Source: Bradyrhizobium algeriense
GTDB lineage: Bacteria; Pseudomonadota; Alphaproteobacteria; Rhizobiales; Xanthobacteraceae
Direction of reading: 5' to 3'
Length of the DNA stretch: 64,000 nt
NCBI RefSeq assembly: GCF_036924595.1
Contig: NZ_JAZHRV010000001.1
Coordinates: 7,591,501 to 7,655,500, forward strand
The notes under the pieces were generated by a model. The model worked only from the letters and a program-made list of their open reading frames with translations. It was not told where the DNA came from and did not search any database. The position numbers and the translations under genes are program-made. Below, piece by piece: positions 45,816 through 54,899 of the stretch. Within the stretch, counting starts at the first letter, position 1. The number at the start of each line of letters is the position of its first letter.

Positions 45816-47366
45816 TCATACGATCCGCGAGGTCTTGTTGCCCCAGTAACGATCGCGCAACAGGCGTTTGTAGAGTTTTCCGGTCGGAAGCCGCGGCAAT
45901 TCCGCTTCGAAATCGATCGAGCGCGGCACTTTCTGGCGGGACAGGGACCCGCTGCAGAAGGCGATCAGCTCGTCGGCCAGCTCCTGCCCCGGCGAAACGC
46001 CCGGCATCGGCTGCACCACCGCTTTCACCTCTTCGCCGAGATCCGGATTGGGCACGCCGAACACCGCCGCGTCCGCGATCTTGGGATGGGTGATCAGGAG
46101 GTTCTCGCATTCCTGCGGATAGATGTTGACGCCGCCGGAGATGATCATGAAGGTCGCGCGATCGGTCAGATAGAGATAGCCGTCTTCGTCGACATAGCCG
46201 ACGTCGCCGACCGTGCTCATGCTGCCGTCGGCCGAGCGGGCCTCCCGGGTCTTGCCCGGATCGTTGAAATACTCGAACGGCGTGGCGGTCTTGAACCACA
46301 CCGTGCCCGCTGTGCCGACCGGGCAGGGCTGCATGTTCTCGTCGAGAATATGCAGATCGCCGAGCAGCACCCGGCCCACGGTGCCGCGGTGGGCCAGCCA
46401 TTCCTCGCTATTGCAGGAGGTGAAGCCGAGCCCTTCGGTGGCGCCGTAATATTCATGGATGATCGGTCCCCACCATTTGATGATGTCGTCCTTCACCGCC
46501 GCGGGGCAGGGCGCGGCGGCGTGGATCGCGATTTCGAGGGATGACAAATCATGGCGGGCGCGCACCTCTTGCGGCAGTTTCAGCATGCGCGAGAACATCG
46601 TCGGCACAAGCTGGGTATGCGTGACGCTCCATTTCGGAATCAGTGCGAGATATTGTTCGGGATCGAACCGTTCCATGATGATGGCGGTGCCGCCCATCTT
46701 GATCGTGAGGTTGACGGCCGCCTGCGGCGCCGAGTGGTAGAGCGGCGCCGGCGACAAATAGATCATGTCCTCGCGGTACTGCCAGATCTTCACCAGGAAA
46801 TCGAACAGCGGCAATTGCTGGTCGGCCGGCAGTTCCGGCAACGGGCGCAAAATCCCCTTCGGCCGGCCGGTGGTGCCGGAGGAATAGAGCATCGCGGTGC
46901 CGACGCATTCATCTGATATCGGCGTGTGCGGCAAGTCAGCCGTTACTTCTTGCAGGCCAACGATGCGGTCGCTTTCGCCGTCACCATCGGCGACGATGCA
47001 AAGCTCTACCTGCGGGCATTCCTTCAGCGCCTCACGCGCGACATCGAGTTTTTCCCTGGATGTGATGAGGATGCGCGACTGGCTGTTGGTCAGGATATAG
47101 GCGAGCTCGCTCGCGGTGAGGTAAGAGTTCACGCAGGTGTAATAGAGGCCCGAGCGTTCGCCGGCGCCGCAGGATTCCAGATAGCGGCTGTTGTTCTCCA
47201 TGAAGATCGAATAGTGATCGAGCCGCTTCAGGCCGCGGTTGCGAAGCAGATGCGCCAGCCGGTTGGAGCGCGCCTCCAGCTCGCGATAGGTAACGGTCTC
47301 GCCGGTATCAGCCATGATGAAGGCGGGCTGTAGCGGACGAAGATGAACGTGCTTGCCGGTGTACAT
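45816..47366 (-). CDS. AMP-forming acyl-CoA synthetase (catabolic island)
   Basis: The 516-residue ligase starts at ATG 47366; the longer frame to 47504 lies inside the upstream gene. Core motifs: MLYSSGTTGRPKGI (about residue 168), YYGATEGLG (about 310), GDVGYVDEDGYLYLTDR (hinge, about 395), and the catalytic Lys in LPTGKLYKR. It activates an imported acid to its CoA thioester. It lies 16 bases after the iron-ADH-family gene and about 275 bases before the importer, so both transport and activation are on one strand. No strong ribosome site is seen close to the ATG. Confidence 0.9.
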   Translation of the reverse strand: MYTGKHVHLRPLQPAFIMADTGETVTYRELEARSNRLAHLLRNRGLKRLDHYSIFMENNSRYLESCGAGERSGLYYTCVNSYLTASELAYILTNSQSRILITSREKLDVAREALKECPQVELCIVADGDGESDRIVGLQEVTADLPHTPISDECVGTAMLYSSGTTGRPKGILRPLPELPADQQLPLFDFLVKIWQYREDMIYLSPAPLYHSAPQAAVNLTIKMGGTAIIMERFDPEQYLALIPKWSVTHTQLVPTMFSRMLKLPQEVRARHDLSSLEIAIHAAAPCPAAVKDDIIKWWGPIIHEYYGATEGLGFTSCNSEEWLAHRGTVGRVLLGDLHILDENMQPCPVGTAGTVWFKTATPFEYFNDPGKTREARSADGSMSTVGDVGYVDEDGYLYLTDRATFMIISGGVNIYPQECENLLITHPKIADAAVFGVPNPDLGEEVKAVVQPMPGVSPGQELADELIAFCSGSLSRQKVPRSIDFEAELPRLPTGKLYKRLLRDRYWGNKTSRIV

Positions 47367-47382
47367 TGTCGTTCTGGTCTCC

Positions 47383-48537
47383 CTAGGCGGCCAACTCGAG
47401 AATTTCGCGAACCTGTGCCGGCCCCTCGATCTTGCGCGGATTGCGCGGCACCCAGGGCGTTGCCATCGCCTGTTGTGCGATACGGTCGAAATGCTCAGGT
47501 CCAACTTTGACCTCGCGCAGGCTGCGCGGCATGCCGAGGTTACGAATGAAGGCGTCGAGCACGTCGCCGGCGTCCTCGTTCGGGTGTCCCATCGCGGCTG
47601 CGACCTGCGCCTGCCGGTCGGCGTTGACAGATTTGTTCCAGCGCATCACCGACGGCAGCATGACGCAGGAGGTGTAACCGTGCGGCACGCCGAATTCCGC
47701 GCCGAGCACGTAGCCGATGCCGTGGCTGGCGCCCATCGGCACGCCCGAGGCCAGCGGTCCGGTCGAAAGCCAGGTGCCGATCTGGCAATCCATCCTCGCG
47801 TCGAGGTCTTTGGCGTCGGCCTTCACCCGCGGCAGCGCCTGCGCCAGCATCGACAGCCCCATCAGCGCCTGGGCGTCGCCGTAAGGATGCGCCTCGCGCG
47901 CGCAGATGCCCTCGACGCAATGATCGACGGCGCGGATGCCGGTCGAGAGCCACAGCCATTCCGGGGTGTGCTGGCTAAGCCAGGGATCGAGAATCACCGC
48001 GCGCGGCATCAGCAGTGGATGGCGCAGGCCTTCCTTGACCTTGGTGTTCTCGTTGGTGACTCCAGCCGCGGCTGAGAACTCGCCGCCGGCAATCGTCGTC
48101 GGTACGCTGATCTGGCGCACCGTCGGGGCGGTGAGCTGCGGCGAGGCGCCGCGACCGGCCCTGATCCTGTCGATGTCGTCAGGATGGCGGATATCGTTGG
48201 CGAGGCAAAGCTGCACCGCCTTGGCGCCGTCGGTAATCGAGCCGCCGCCGATGGTAACGATGAGATCGGCATTCGCGGCGCGAGCCTGTTCGCTGGCGGC
48301 AATGACGGCCGCGCGCGGCGTGTGCGGCGGCATGGCATCGAAGGTGCCTGCGCAGCGCGGCCCCAGCCCGCGGCGAATGTTCTCGATTTCATCGGTTTCG
48401 CGGTTCAGCGTGCCGCTGACCATCAGGAAGGCGCGTGTGGAGCCGAGCCGGATCAACTGCTCGACGAGCGCCTCGGATGCCGGCCGTCCGAACACGACCT
48501 CATCCATCGCGCCGAATACGACACGCCCTTTGTGCAC
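47383..48537 (-). CDS. Iron-containing alcohol dehydrogenase family protein (maleylacetate-reductase-like)
   Basis: The 384-residue protein starts at GTG 48537 with GGGGAGGACAAGC upstream. An N-terminal nucleotide domain has TIGGGSITDGAKA (about residue 95), and the C-terminal helical domain has GASHGIGYVLGAEFGVPHG. The usual metal Asp in GxDAxxH is Arg here (GIRAVDHCVEG), while the three His remain. This is the pattern of maleylacetate reductases, which work without metal, so reduction of a keto or enone acid with NAD(P)H is likelier than simple alcohol oxidation. First gene of the minus-strand run. Confidence 0.85.
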   Translation of the reverse strand: MHKGRVVFGAMDEVVFGRPASEALVEQLIRLGSTRAFLMVSGTLNRETDEIENIRRGLGPRCAGTFDAMPPHTPRAAVIAASEQARAANADLIVTIGGGSITDGAKAVQLCLANDIRHPDDIDRIRAGRGASPQLTAPTVRQISVPTTIAGGEFSAAAGVTNENTKVKEGLRHPLLMPRAVILDPWLSQHTPEWLWLSTGIRAVDHCVEGICAREAHPYGDAQALMGLSMLAQALPRVKADAKDLDARMDCQIGTWLSTGPLASGVPMGASHGIGYVLGAEFGVPHGYTSCVMLPSVMRWNKSVNADRQAQVAAAMGHPNEDAGDVLDAFIRNLGMPRSLREVKVGPEHFDRIAQQAMATPWVPRNPRKIEGPAQVREILELAA

Positions 48538-48636
48538 GCTTGTCCTCCCCGGACATTTTTGTTTGGCCCTTGTTGCGAGCCTTGGCGGCAAGGTTAGCGG
48601 AGGAAATTGGCGGCGTCATGCCCGAAGATGATGCGG

Positions 48637-48810
48637 CCCGGATGGAGCGAAGCGAAATCCGGGATGGAGTTGGGGTGATCCCGGATATCGCGGAGCCTAT
48701 CATCACTGTGCGCGCCCCGCGACGAGCGCAATTGCGCTCGCACAGTGATGACAGGCTCCGCGATGTCCGGAAACGGTGTTAGAGCAACCCCGGATTTCGC
48801 TTCGCTCCAT
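48637..48810. repeat. Nested palindromic repeat in a 590-bp gap
   Basis: Outer arms CCCGGATGGAGCGAAGCGAAAT and its inverse near 48789-48810 enclose a second pair, GCGGAGCCTATCATCACTGTG and its near-inverse around 48733-48757. This nested form is usual for Bradyrhizobium palindromes. The rest of 48538-49128 shows no gene. Confidence 0.82.
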
Positions 48811-49128
48811 CTACGAAGCTGGTTTGCCCGTCGGCTATTTCGATGCAACTTGCCGCGGTCATTCCGGGGCCGACGTAACGCCTTCGCGTCACGTTTTCGT
48901 CATCGGCCAGCGGTTAGCTGAGCGCTCGCCGCAACGGTTCCGCCGTCATCGCAGTGCAAAAAACATGAGATCCGCATAGAGCGGCGCGTTGGCTACGCGG
49001 ATGCATAACGATTGTGCTTGATCCCGCCGGGTTCTTGACGAGACTGGGAACCGATCACATCTGTGGCCTCCGCCATAAGTTCCACGGCGGCTTTCATCCA
49101 TCAGGGATGTCGAGAGGGGAGATGGGGT

Positions 49129-50337
49129 TTGACTGCAACTGAGCAATTGAAACGTCCGGTTTTGCCGGCGGGGGTCGACATTCGCTCACCTCGTAGCCTC
49201 AAATGGTTGACCCCGCTGCTGGCGCTGGCGCTGTCGGCCTGCGGCGACAAGCCGGCGCAACAGGCGGCCCCCGCGGCGCCTGCCGTCACGGTCGCGCAGC
49301 CGGTGAAGCGCACCGTCACGGATTGGGATGAGTTCACCGGGCGGTTCGAGGCAATTCAGGAAGTCCAGGTTCGCGCCCGCGTCGGCGGTTTCGTCACCAG
49401 CGTCGAATTCCGAGACGGCTCCATCGTGCGCGCGGGCGATCTGCTTTATGTGATTGACGCCCGTCCGTTCGAGGCGGTCGCCGAGCAGGCCGATGGCCAG
49501 TTGGCGGACGCACGTGCGAGGGCCGAACTTGCCAGGCGTGAGCTCGACCGCGCGCTGACGCTGAACCAGACGCAAGCCGTGTCCGATTCGATCGTCGACC
49601 AGCGCCGGCAGACCCTGCAGGCGGCGCGCGCCGCGGAAATGCAGGCCGAAGGCGCGCTCAAGGCCGCCAAGCTCAATATCGAGTTCAGCCATGTGATGGC
49701 GCCCATCACCGGCCGGGTGAGCCGTCATCTGGTCACGCCGGGCAATCTCGTGCAGGGCAGCGAGGGCGGCGCGACGCTGCTCACCTCGATCGTCTCGCTC
49801 GATCCGATCTACATCTATTTCGACGTCGACGAGGCGACCTACCTGCGAAACAGCCGGCTCTGGTTCGAAGGCAAGCGCCCGAGTTCGCGCGATACGCCGA
49901 ACCCGGTCGAGGTGACGCTGACCGGCGGGACCAAGCCCTCGCATGAGGGCAAGATGGATTTCCTCGACAACCGCCTGGATGTCTCGACCGGGACGCTGCG
50001 CAGCCGCGCCGTCATCCAGAACAAGGATCTCTCGATCCTGCCCGGCCAGTTCGGCCGGGTTCGGATCATCGGCAGCGCGCCCTATGAGGCGCTGCTGCTG
50101 CCGGACACGGCTGTCGCGACCGACCAGTCGCGGAAGATCGTTTTCGTCGTCAAGGACGACAATACGGTCGAGGCAAAGCCGGTGACGCTTGGGCCGCTCG
50201 ATGAAGGCCTGCGCGTGATCCGTGAGGGCCTGAAGCCGGAAGACCGCGTCATAATCGACGGTCTGCAACGGGCGCGGGTGGGGGCAAAGGTCACCCCGCG
50301 GCCCGGCGACATCAAGCCGGCCGGTGCCAAGACATGA
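49129..50337 (+). CDS. RND efflux periplasmic adaptor (MFP subunit), lipoprotein
   Basis: The 402-residue protein is read from TTG 49129 (AGGGGAG upstream), as no ATG suits; GTG 49063 is in frame but adds a tail before the signal. A lipobox LSAC follows a hydrophobic stretch (about 25-37), so a lipid anchor to the inner membrane is expected. The mature protein has barrel-sandwich halves flanking a helical hairpin (about 90-210; ARVGGFVTSVEFRDGSIVRAGDLLY, then VMAPITGRVSRHLVTPGNLV). It links the RND pump to an outer-membrane channel that is not encoded nearby. Its stop overlaps the pump gene start. Confidence 0.9.
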   Translation: MTATEQLKRPVLPAGVDIRSPRSLKWLTPLLALALSACGDKPAQQAAPAAPAVTVAQPVKRTVTDWDEFTGRFEAIQEVQVRARVGGFVTSVEFRDGSIVRAGDLLYVIDARPFEAVAEQADGQLADARARAELARRELDRALTLNQTQAVSDSIVDQRRQTLQAARAAEMQAEGALKAAKLNIEFSHVMAPITGRVSRHLVTPGNLVQGSEGGATLLTSIVSLDPIYIYFDVDEATYLRNSRLWFEGKRPSSRDTPNPVEVTLTGGTKPSHEGKMDFLDNRLDVSTGTLRSRAVIQNKDLSILPGQFGRVRIIGSAPYEALLLPDTAVATDQSRKIVFVVKDDNTVEAKPVTLGPLDEGLRVIREGLKPEDRVIIDGLQRARVGAKVTPRPGDIKPAGAKT

Positions 50338-53300
50338 ATCTCGGCCGGCTCTCCATCAACCAGCCCATTTTGGCGATGGTGCTGTCGATCGTGCTGCTGA
50401 TCGTCGGCGCGATCGCCTATACGACGCTGCCGGTTTCGGAATATCCGCAAGTGGTGCCGCCGACGGTGACGATCACCACACAATATCCCGGCGCCTCCGC
50501 GCAGACCGTCTCCGATACGGTCGCCGCTCCGATCGAGCAGGAGATCAACGGCGTCGAGGACATGCTGTATCTCTACAGCCAGGCCACCTCGAACGGACAG
50601 TTGACGATCACGGTCACGTTCAAGCTCGGCACTGATTTGGACAAGGCGCAGGTGCTGGTGCAGAACCGCGTCGCGATCGCGCAGCCGCGGCTGCCCGAAG
50701 AGGTGCAGCGCAACGGCGTCGTCACCCGCAAGAACAGCCCCGACATATTGATGGTCGTGTTCATGCTGTCGCCGGACGACACGTTCGACCAGCTCTATAT
50801 CTCGAACTACGCGCTGTTGCAGGTCCGTGACCAGTTGCTCCGGCTCGACGGCGTCGGCGACATCCAGATTTTCGGCGCGCGCGACTATTCGATGCGGCTG
50901 TGGCTCGATCCGGACAAGATCTCCACGCTGGGCCTGACCGCCGGCGAGGTGGTGGCGGCGATCCGCTCGCAAAACGTGCAGATCGCGGGCGGGCAGATCG
51001 CGGAACCCCCGATTGCCGACCGCGCCTTCTCGCCGAATCTCACCTTTACCGGCCGCCTGAAGGACCCGAAACAGTTCGAGGAGATCGTGGTCAAGGCCGG
51101 CGCCGACGGGCGCACGGTCAAGCTGCGCGACGTCGCGCGGATCGAACTCGGCGCGCTGGCCTATTCGACCAACAGCTTCCTGCTGCGGAAATCCGCCGTC
51201 GCCATGCTGGTGACCCAGCGGCCCGGCTCCAATGCGCTCGCGACCGCCAAGGGCATTTCGAACACCATGGAGCGGCTGAAGGCGAGCTTCCCGAAAGGGC
51301 TCGACTACAATATCGGCTACAATCCGACCGAATTCATCGCACAGTCCGTCAGCGAGCTGATCAAGACGATCTACGAGGCGATGGCGCTGGTCGTGATCGT
51401 GGTGCTGGTGTTCTTGCAGGGCTGGCGGCCCGCCATCATTCCGATCATCGCGATCCCGGTGTCGCTGGTCGGCACCTTTGCCGTGATGGCAGCATTGGGA
51501 TTCTCGATCAACAATCTCACGCTGTTCGGCCTCGTGCTCGCGGTGGGCATCGTGGTCGACGATGCGATCGTGGTGGTCGAAAACGTCGAACGCCATCTCG
51601 AGCACGGCATGAACCGGCGTGACGCCGCGCTTCGCACCATGCAGGAGGTCGGCAGCGCACTGGTTTCGATTGCGCTGGTGTTGTGCGCGGTGTTCGTCCC
51701 GACGGCGTTCCTTGGCGGCATCTCCGGGCAGTTCTTCCAGCAGTTTGCCGTCACTATTGCGGTCGCGACCGCAATTTCCTGCTTCTGCTCGCTGACGCTG
51801 TCGCCGGCGCTGGCCTCGCTGATCCTGCAGCCGCACGAGGACAAGAGGCCGCCGGCACGCTGGAATTTCATCGCCCGCGGCTGGGGTGCTTTTACCGGCG
51901 TCTTCAATCGCGGCTTCGATCGGTTGGCACACGGCTATGCCAGCGCGGCCGATTTCGTGATCCGGCATTCGGTGGTGATGTTGCTGGTGTACGTGGCGCT
52001 GATCGGCGGCGCCGGATGGCTGTTGATGACAACGCCGCAAGGTTTCATCCCGGCGCAGGATCGCGGTTATGTCATTGTCTCCGTGCAATTGCCGGGCGCG
52101 GCGTCGCTGGCGCGCACCACCGAAGTGGTCCGCGAGATCGAGCGCATTGCGCTGGATACGCCCGGTATCGTTCGTGTAGCTGCCTTCGCCGGCTTCTCGG
52201 GTGCAACCCGAACGCAGGCAAGCAATGCCGCCGCGCTATTTCCCGTATTCGAAGATCCGGAAGAGCGCCACAAGAAGGGACTTTCCGCAGGCGCGATCGC
52301 CAACAATCTGCGCAGCCGGCTGGCGAGCATCCAAGGTGCCTTCATCATCGTCATCCCGCCGCCCGCGGTACCCGGCATCGGCACCGGCGGCGGCTTCACC
52401 ATGCGGATTCAGGACCGCCAGGGCCGCGGCTCCGAGATGCTTGCCGCGGCGACGGGTGAACTGGTCGGTGCGGCGAGCAAGGTGCCGGGCCTGACACAGG
52501 TGTTCTCCACTTTTGCGGCCAACACGCCGCAACTGTTCGTCGACATCGACCGCGTCAAGGCTCAGAAGCTCGGCGTGCCGATTGCGAACATCAACGATAC
52601 GATCCAGACCTATTTCGGCTCGTCCTATGTCAACGATTTCAATCTGTTCGGCCGCACCTACCGCGTCACGGCGCAGGCCGATCTGCCGTTCCGGAAGGAG
52701 ACATCCGATCTCGCACGCCTGCGCACCCGCAACGCCGCCGGCGACATGGTGATGCTCGGCAGCGTCGTGAGTTTCAGCGACATCTCCGGCCCCGACCGCG
52801 TCGCGCGCTACAATCTCTACCCCGCGTCCGAGCTGCAGGGCGAGACGCTGCCAGGCACGAGTTCGGCGACCGCGATCGACATCATGAAGAAGTTGACCGA
52901 GGAGACGCTGCCGAGCGGCTTCTCGTTCGAATGGACCGACCTGTCCTATCAGCAGGTCACCGGCGGCAACACCGGCCTTTACGTGTTTCCGATCTGCGTG
53001 CTGTTCGTGTATCTCGTGCTGGCAGCACAATACGGCTCGTGGAGCCTGCCAATCGCGGTCATCCTGATCGTGCCGATGTGTCTGCTCGCCGCCACCATCG
53101 GCGTGCGGATCATGGGGCAGGACGTCAATATCCTGACCCAGATCGGTTTCGTGGTGCTGGTAGGGTTGGCGGCCAAGAACGCCATTCTCATCGTCGAGTT
53201 CGCGCGCGATATCGAGCTCGAAGGCAAGCCGCGGCTGGAGGCCGTGATCGAAGCCTGCCGGCTGCGGTTGCGGCCGATCCTGATGACGTCGTTCGCCTTC

Positions 53301-53486
53301 ATCCTCGGCGTGCTCCCGCTGGTGATCTCCTCGGGCTCCGGCTCGGAGATGCGTCAGGCGGTGGGGGTCGCCGTGTTCTTCGGCATGCTCGGCGTTACGC
53401 TGTTCGGCCTGATCTTCACGCCGATCTTTTACGTCATCGTGCGGAATCTCGCGGACGGGAAGGGCAAGAAGCCGGCGGCGGCGTGA
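50334..53486 (+). CDS. RND efflux transporter, HAE1 type
   Basis: The 1050-residue pump starts at ATG 50334 inside the adaptor's stop. It has twelve membrane segments and two large periplasmic loops. Proton-relay acidic residues are visible in GIVVDDAIVVVENVERHLE (segment 4 region), and the segment-10 Lys in VVLVGLAAKNAILIVEFA. The N-terminus NLGRLSINQPILAMVLSIVLLIVG is typical. Family members export drugs, solvents or quorum signals. No TolC-like gene or regulator lies next to it, so a chromosomally unlinked channel is needed. Confidence 0.94.
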   Translation: MNLGRLSINQPILAMVLSIVLLIVGAIAYTTLPVSEYPQVVPPTVTITTQYPGASAQTVSDTVAAPIEQEINGVEDMLYLYSQATSNGQLTITVTFKLGTDLDKAQVLVQNRVAIAQPRLPEEVQRNGVVTRKNSPDILMVVFMLSPDDTFDQLYISNYALLQVRDQLLRLDGVGDIQIFGARDYSMRLWLDPDKISTLGLTAGEVVAAIRSQNVQIAGGQIAEPPIADRAFSPNLTFTGRLKDPKQFEEIVVKAGADGRTVKLRDVARIELGALAYSTNSFLLRKSAVAMLVTQRPGSNALATAKGISNTMERLKASFPKGLDYNIGYNPTEFIAQSVSELIKTIYEAMALVVIVVLVFLQGWRPAIIPIIAIPVSLVGTFAVMAALGFSINNLTLFGLVLAVGIVVDDAIVVVENVERHLEHGMNRRDAALRTMQEVGSALVSIALVLCAVFVPTAFLGGISGQFFQQFAVTIAVATAISCFCSLTLSPALASLILQPHEDKRPPARWNFIARGWGAFTGVFNRGFDRLAHGYASAADFVIRHSVVMLLVYVALIGGAGWLLMTTPQGFIPAQDRGYVIVSVQLPGAASLARTTEVVREIERIALDTPGIVRVAAFAGFSGATRTQASNAAALFPVFEDPEERHKKGLSAGAIANNLRSRLASIQGAFIIVIPPPAVPGIGTGGGFTMRIQDRQGRGSEMLAAATGELVGAASKVPGLTQVFSTFAANTPQLFVDIDRVKAQKLGVPIANINDTIQTYFGSSYVNDFNLFGRTYRVTAQADLPFRKETSDLARLRTRNAAGDMVMLGSVVSFSDISGPDRVARYNLYPASELQGETLPGTSSATAIDIMKKLTEETLPSGFSFEWTDLSYQQVTGGNTGLYVFPICVLFVYLVLAAQYGSWSLPIAVILIVPMCLLAATIGVRIMGQDVNILTQIGFVVLVGLAAKNAILIVEFARDIELEGKPRLEAVIEACRLRLRPILMTSFAFILGVLPLVISSGSGSEMRQAVGVAVFFGMLGVTLFGLIFTPIFYVIVRNLADGKGKKPAAA

Positions 53487-53509
53487 GTGGCGGATCCGTT
53501 CATTACCGT

Positions 53510-53548
53510 CGTCATTCCCCGGTGGGCAATTGCGCACCAGGAATGACG
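53510..53548. repeat. Short palindrome (GTCATTCC family)
   Basis: CGTCATTCC/GGAATGACG arms with an inner GGTGGGCAATTGCGCACC region, placed 24 bases after the RND pump stop. It is a short relative of the 34267 repeat and may terminate the pump operon. Confidence 0.75.
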
Positions 53549-53679
53549 GATGAGGCGTGGCGCGCGCCTTGCCTTCAAGGGTTCCCCATACTTTTGGCTG
53601 ATCCGAAATGGATGGGCAGTCGTGGGGTTATTGAATAGTGTTGCCGGGTTCCTCTGGCAAAAAATTCCGGGAGAAAAAA

Positions 53680-54873
53680 ATGAAGTCGGGATTGTTAGCC
53701 GCCGTTGCGGTGGGTGGTGTTTTGCTCGCCGCGCCCGCATCGGCGCAGGGCGTCAAGATCGGTATTCTGAACGATCAGTCCGGGGTCTACGCCGATTACG
53801 GCGGCAAGTGGTCGTTCGAGGCCGCCAAGATGGCGATCGAGGATTTCGGCGGCGAGGTGCTGGGCCACAAGATCGAGATCGTTTCCGCCGATCACCAGAA
53901 CAAGCCGGATCTCGGCACGGCCATCGCGCGGCGCTGGTATGAGGTCGAAGGCGTCGACATGATCACCGAACTGACGACTTCCTCGGTCGCGCTTGCGATC
54001 CACGATCTCTCCAGGCAGATGAAGAAGATCGACATCGTCGTGGGTGCGGCGACCTCGCGCCTCACCGGCGATGCCTGCCAGCCCTATGGATTCCACTGGG
54101 CCTACGACACGCACGCGCTGGCCTACGGCACCGGCGGCGCGCTGGTGGAGTCCGGCGGCGACAGCTGGTTCTTCATGACCGCGGACTACGCTTTCGGCCA
54201 CGCGTTGGAAAAAGACACCGGCGATTTCGTCAGGGCCAAGGGCGGCAAGGTGCTGGGCGCGGTCCGCATTCCCCTGAACTCGTCGGACTTCTCGTCGTTC
54301 CTGCTGCAGGCGCAGAGCTCGAAAGCCAAGATCATCGGTCTCGCAAATGCCGGTCTCGACACCACCAACTCGATCAAGCAGGCGGCGGAATTCGGCATCG
54401 TCAAGAGCGGCCAGAAGCTTGCCGGCCTGCTGCTGACGCTGGCCGAAGTCCATGGCCTCGGGCTTGAGGCCGCCCAAGGCCTGGTGCTGACGGAAGGCTA
54501 TTACTGGGACCGCGACGCCAAGAGCCGCAACCTCGCCGAACGTTTCTTCAAGCGTACCGGCCGCATGCCGAACATGATCCAGGCCGGCACCTATTCGGCG
54601 ACGCTGCAATATCTGAAGGCGGTCAAGGCGGCAGGCACCAAGGACACCGAGGCGGTGGCGAAGAAGCTGAAGGAGCTTCCGGTGGACGACGACTTCGCGC
54701 AAGGCGGCAAGGTGCTGGAAAACGGCCGCATGGTGCACGACCTCTATCTGTTCGAGGTCAAGAAGCCGACGGAGTCGAAGAAGCCGTGGGATTACTACAA
54801 GCAGCTTGCCGTGGTGCCTGGAGACAAGGCGTTCCCGGCGGCGAAGGATTCCGGCTGCCCGCTGGTGAAGTAG
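53680..54873 (+). CDS. Periplasmic binding protein, branched-chain amino-acid type (orphan)
   Basis: The 397-residue protein starts at ATG 53680 after GGGAGAAAAAAA. Residues 1-22 form a signal peptide ending ASA. The mature protein opens VKIGILNDQSGVYADYGGKWS and has the conserved WFFMTADYAFGHALEKDT segment between lobes. The subtype recalls binding proteins near aromatic-acid or amide transport in Bradyrhizobium, but no permease is adjacent. It is followed by the interrupted palindrome and the insertion sequence. Confidence 0.9.
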   Translation: MKSGLLAAVAVGGVLLAAPASAQGVKIGILNDQSGVYADYGGKWSFEAAKMAIEDFGGEVLGHKIEIVSADHQNKPDLGTAIARRWYEVEGVDMITELTTSSVALAIHDLSRQMKKIDIVVGAATSRLTGDACQPYGFHWAYDTHALAYGTGGALVESGGDSWFFMTADYAFGHALEKDTGDFVRAKGGKVLGAVRIPLNSSDFSSFLLQAQSSKAKIIGLANAGLDTTNSIKQAAEFGIVKSGQKLAGLLLTLAEVHGLGLEAAQGLVLTEGYYWDRDAKSRNLAERFFKRTGRMPNMIQAGTYSATLQYLKAVKAAGTKDTEAVAKKLKELPVDDDFAQGGKVLENGRMVHDLYLFEVKKPTESKKPWDYYKQLAVVPGDKAFPAAKDSGCPLVK

Positions 54874-54889
54874 GTCTTTTCGTCGTCCC

Positions 54890-54899
54890 TGCGAACGCA
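54890..54899. repeat. Left copy of 10-bp target-site duplication
   Basis: TGCGAACGCA, directly before the insertion sequence; the identical right copy is at 56388-56397. Confidence 0.9.

Noticed and set aside
45450..46544. Plus-strand frame of 364 codons across a binding-protein start and CoA-ligase end
   Set aside because: It crosses two supported genes on the other strand and has no domain-like content.
50082..52088. Minus-strand open frame of 668 codons opposite the RND genes
   Set aside because: Composition is that of an antisense frame in GC-rich DNA (Arg, His, Asp repeats), and the plus-strand RND motifs are complete.
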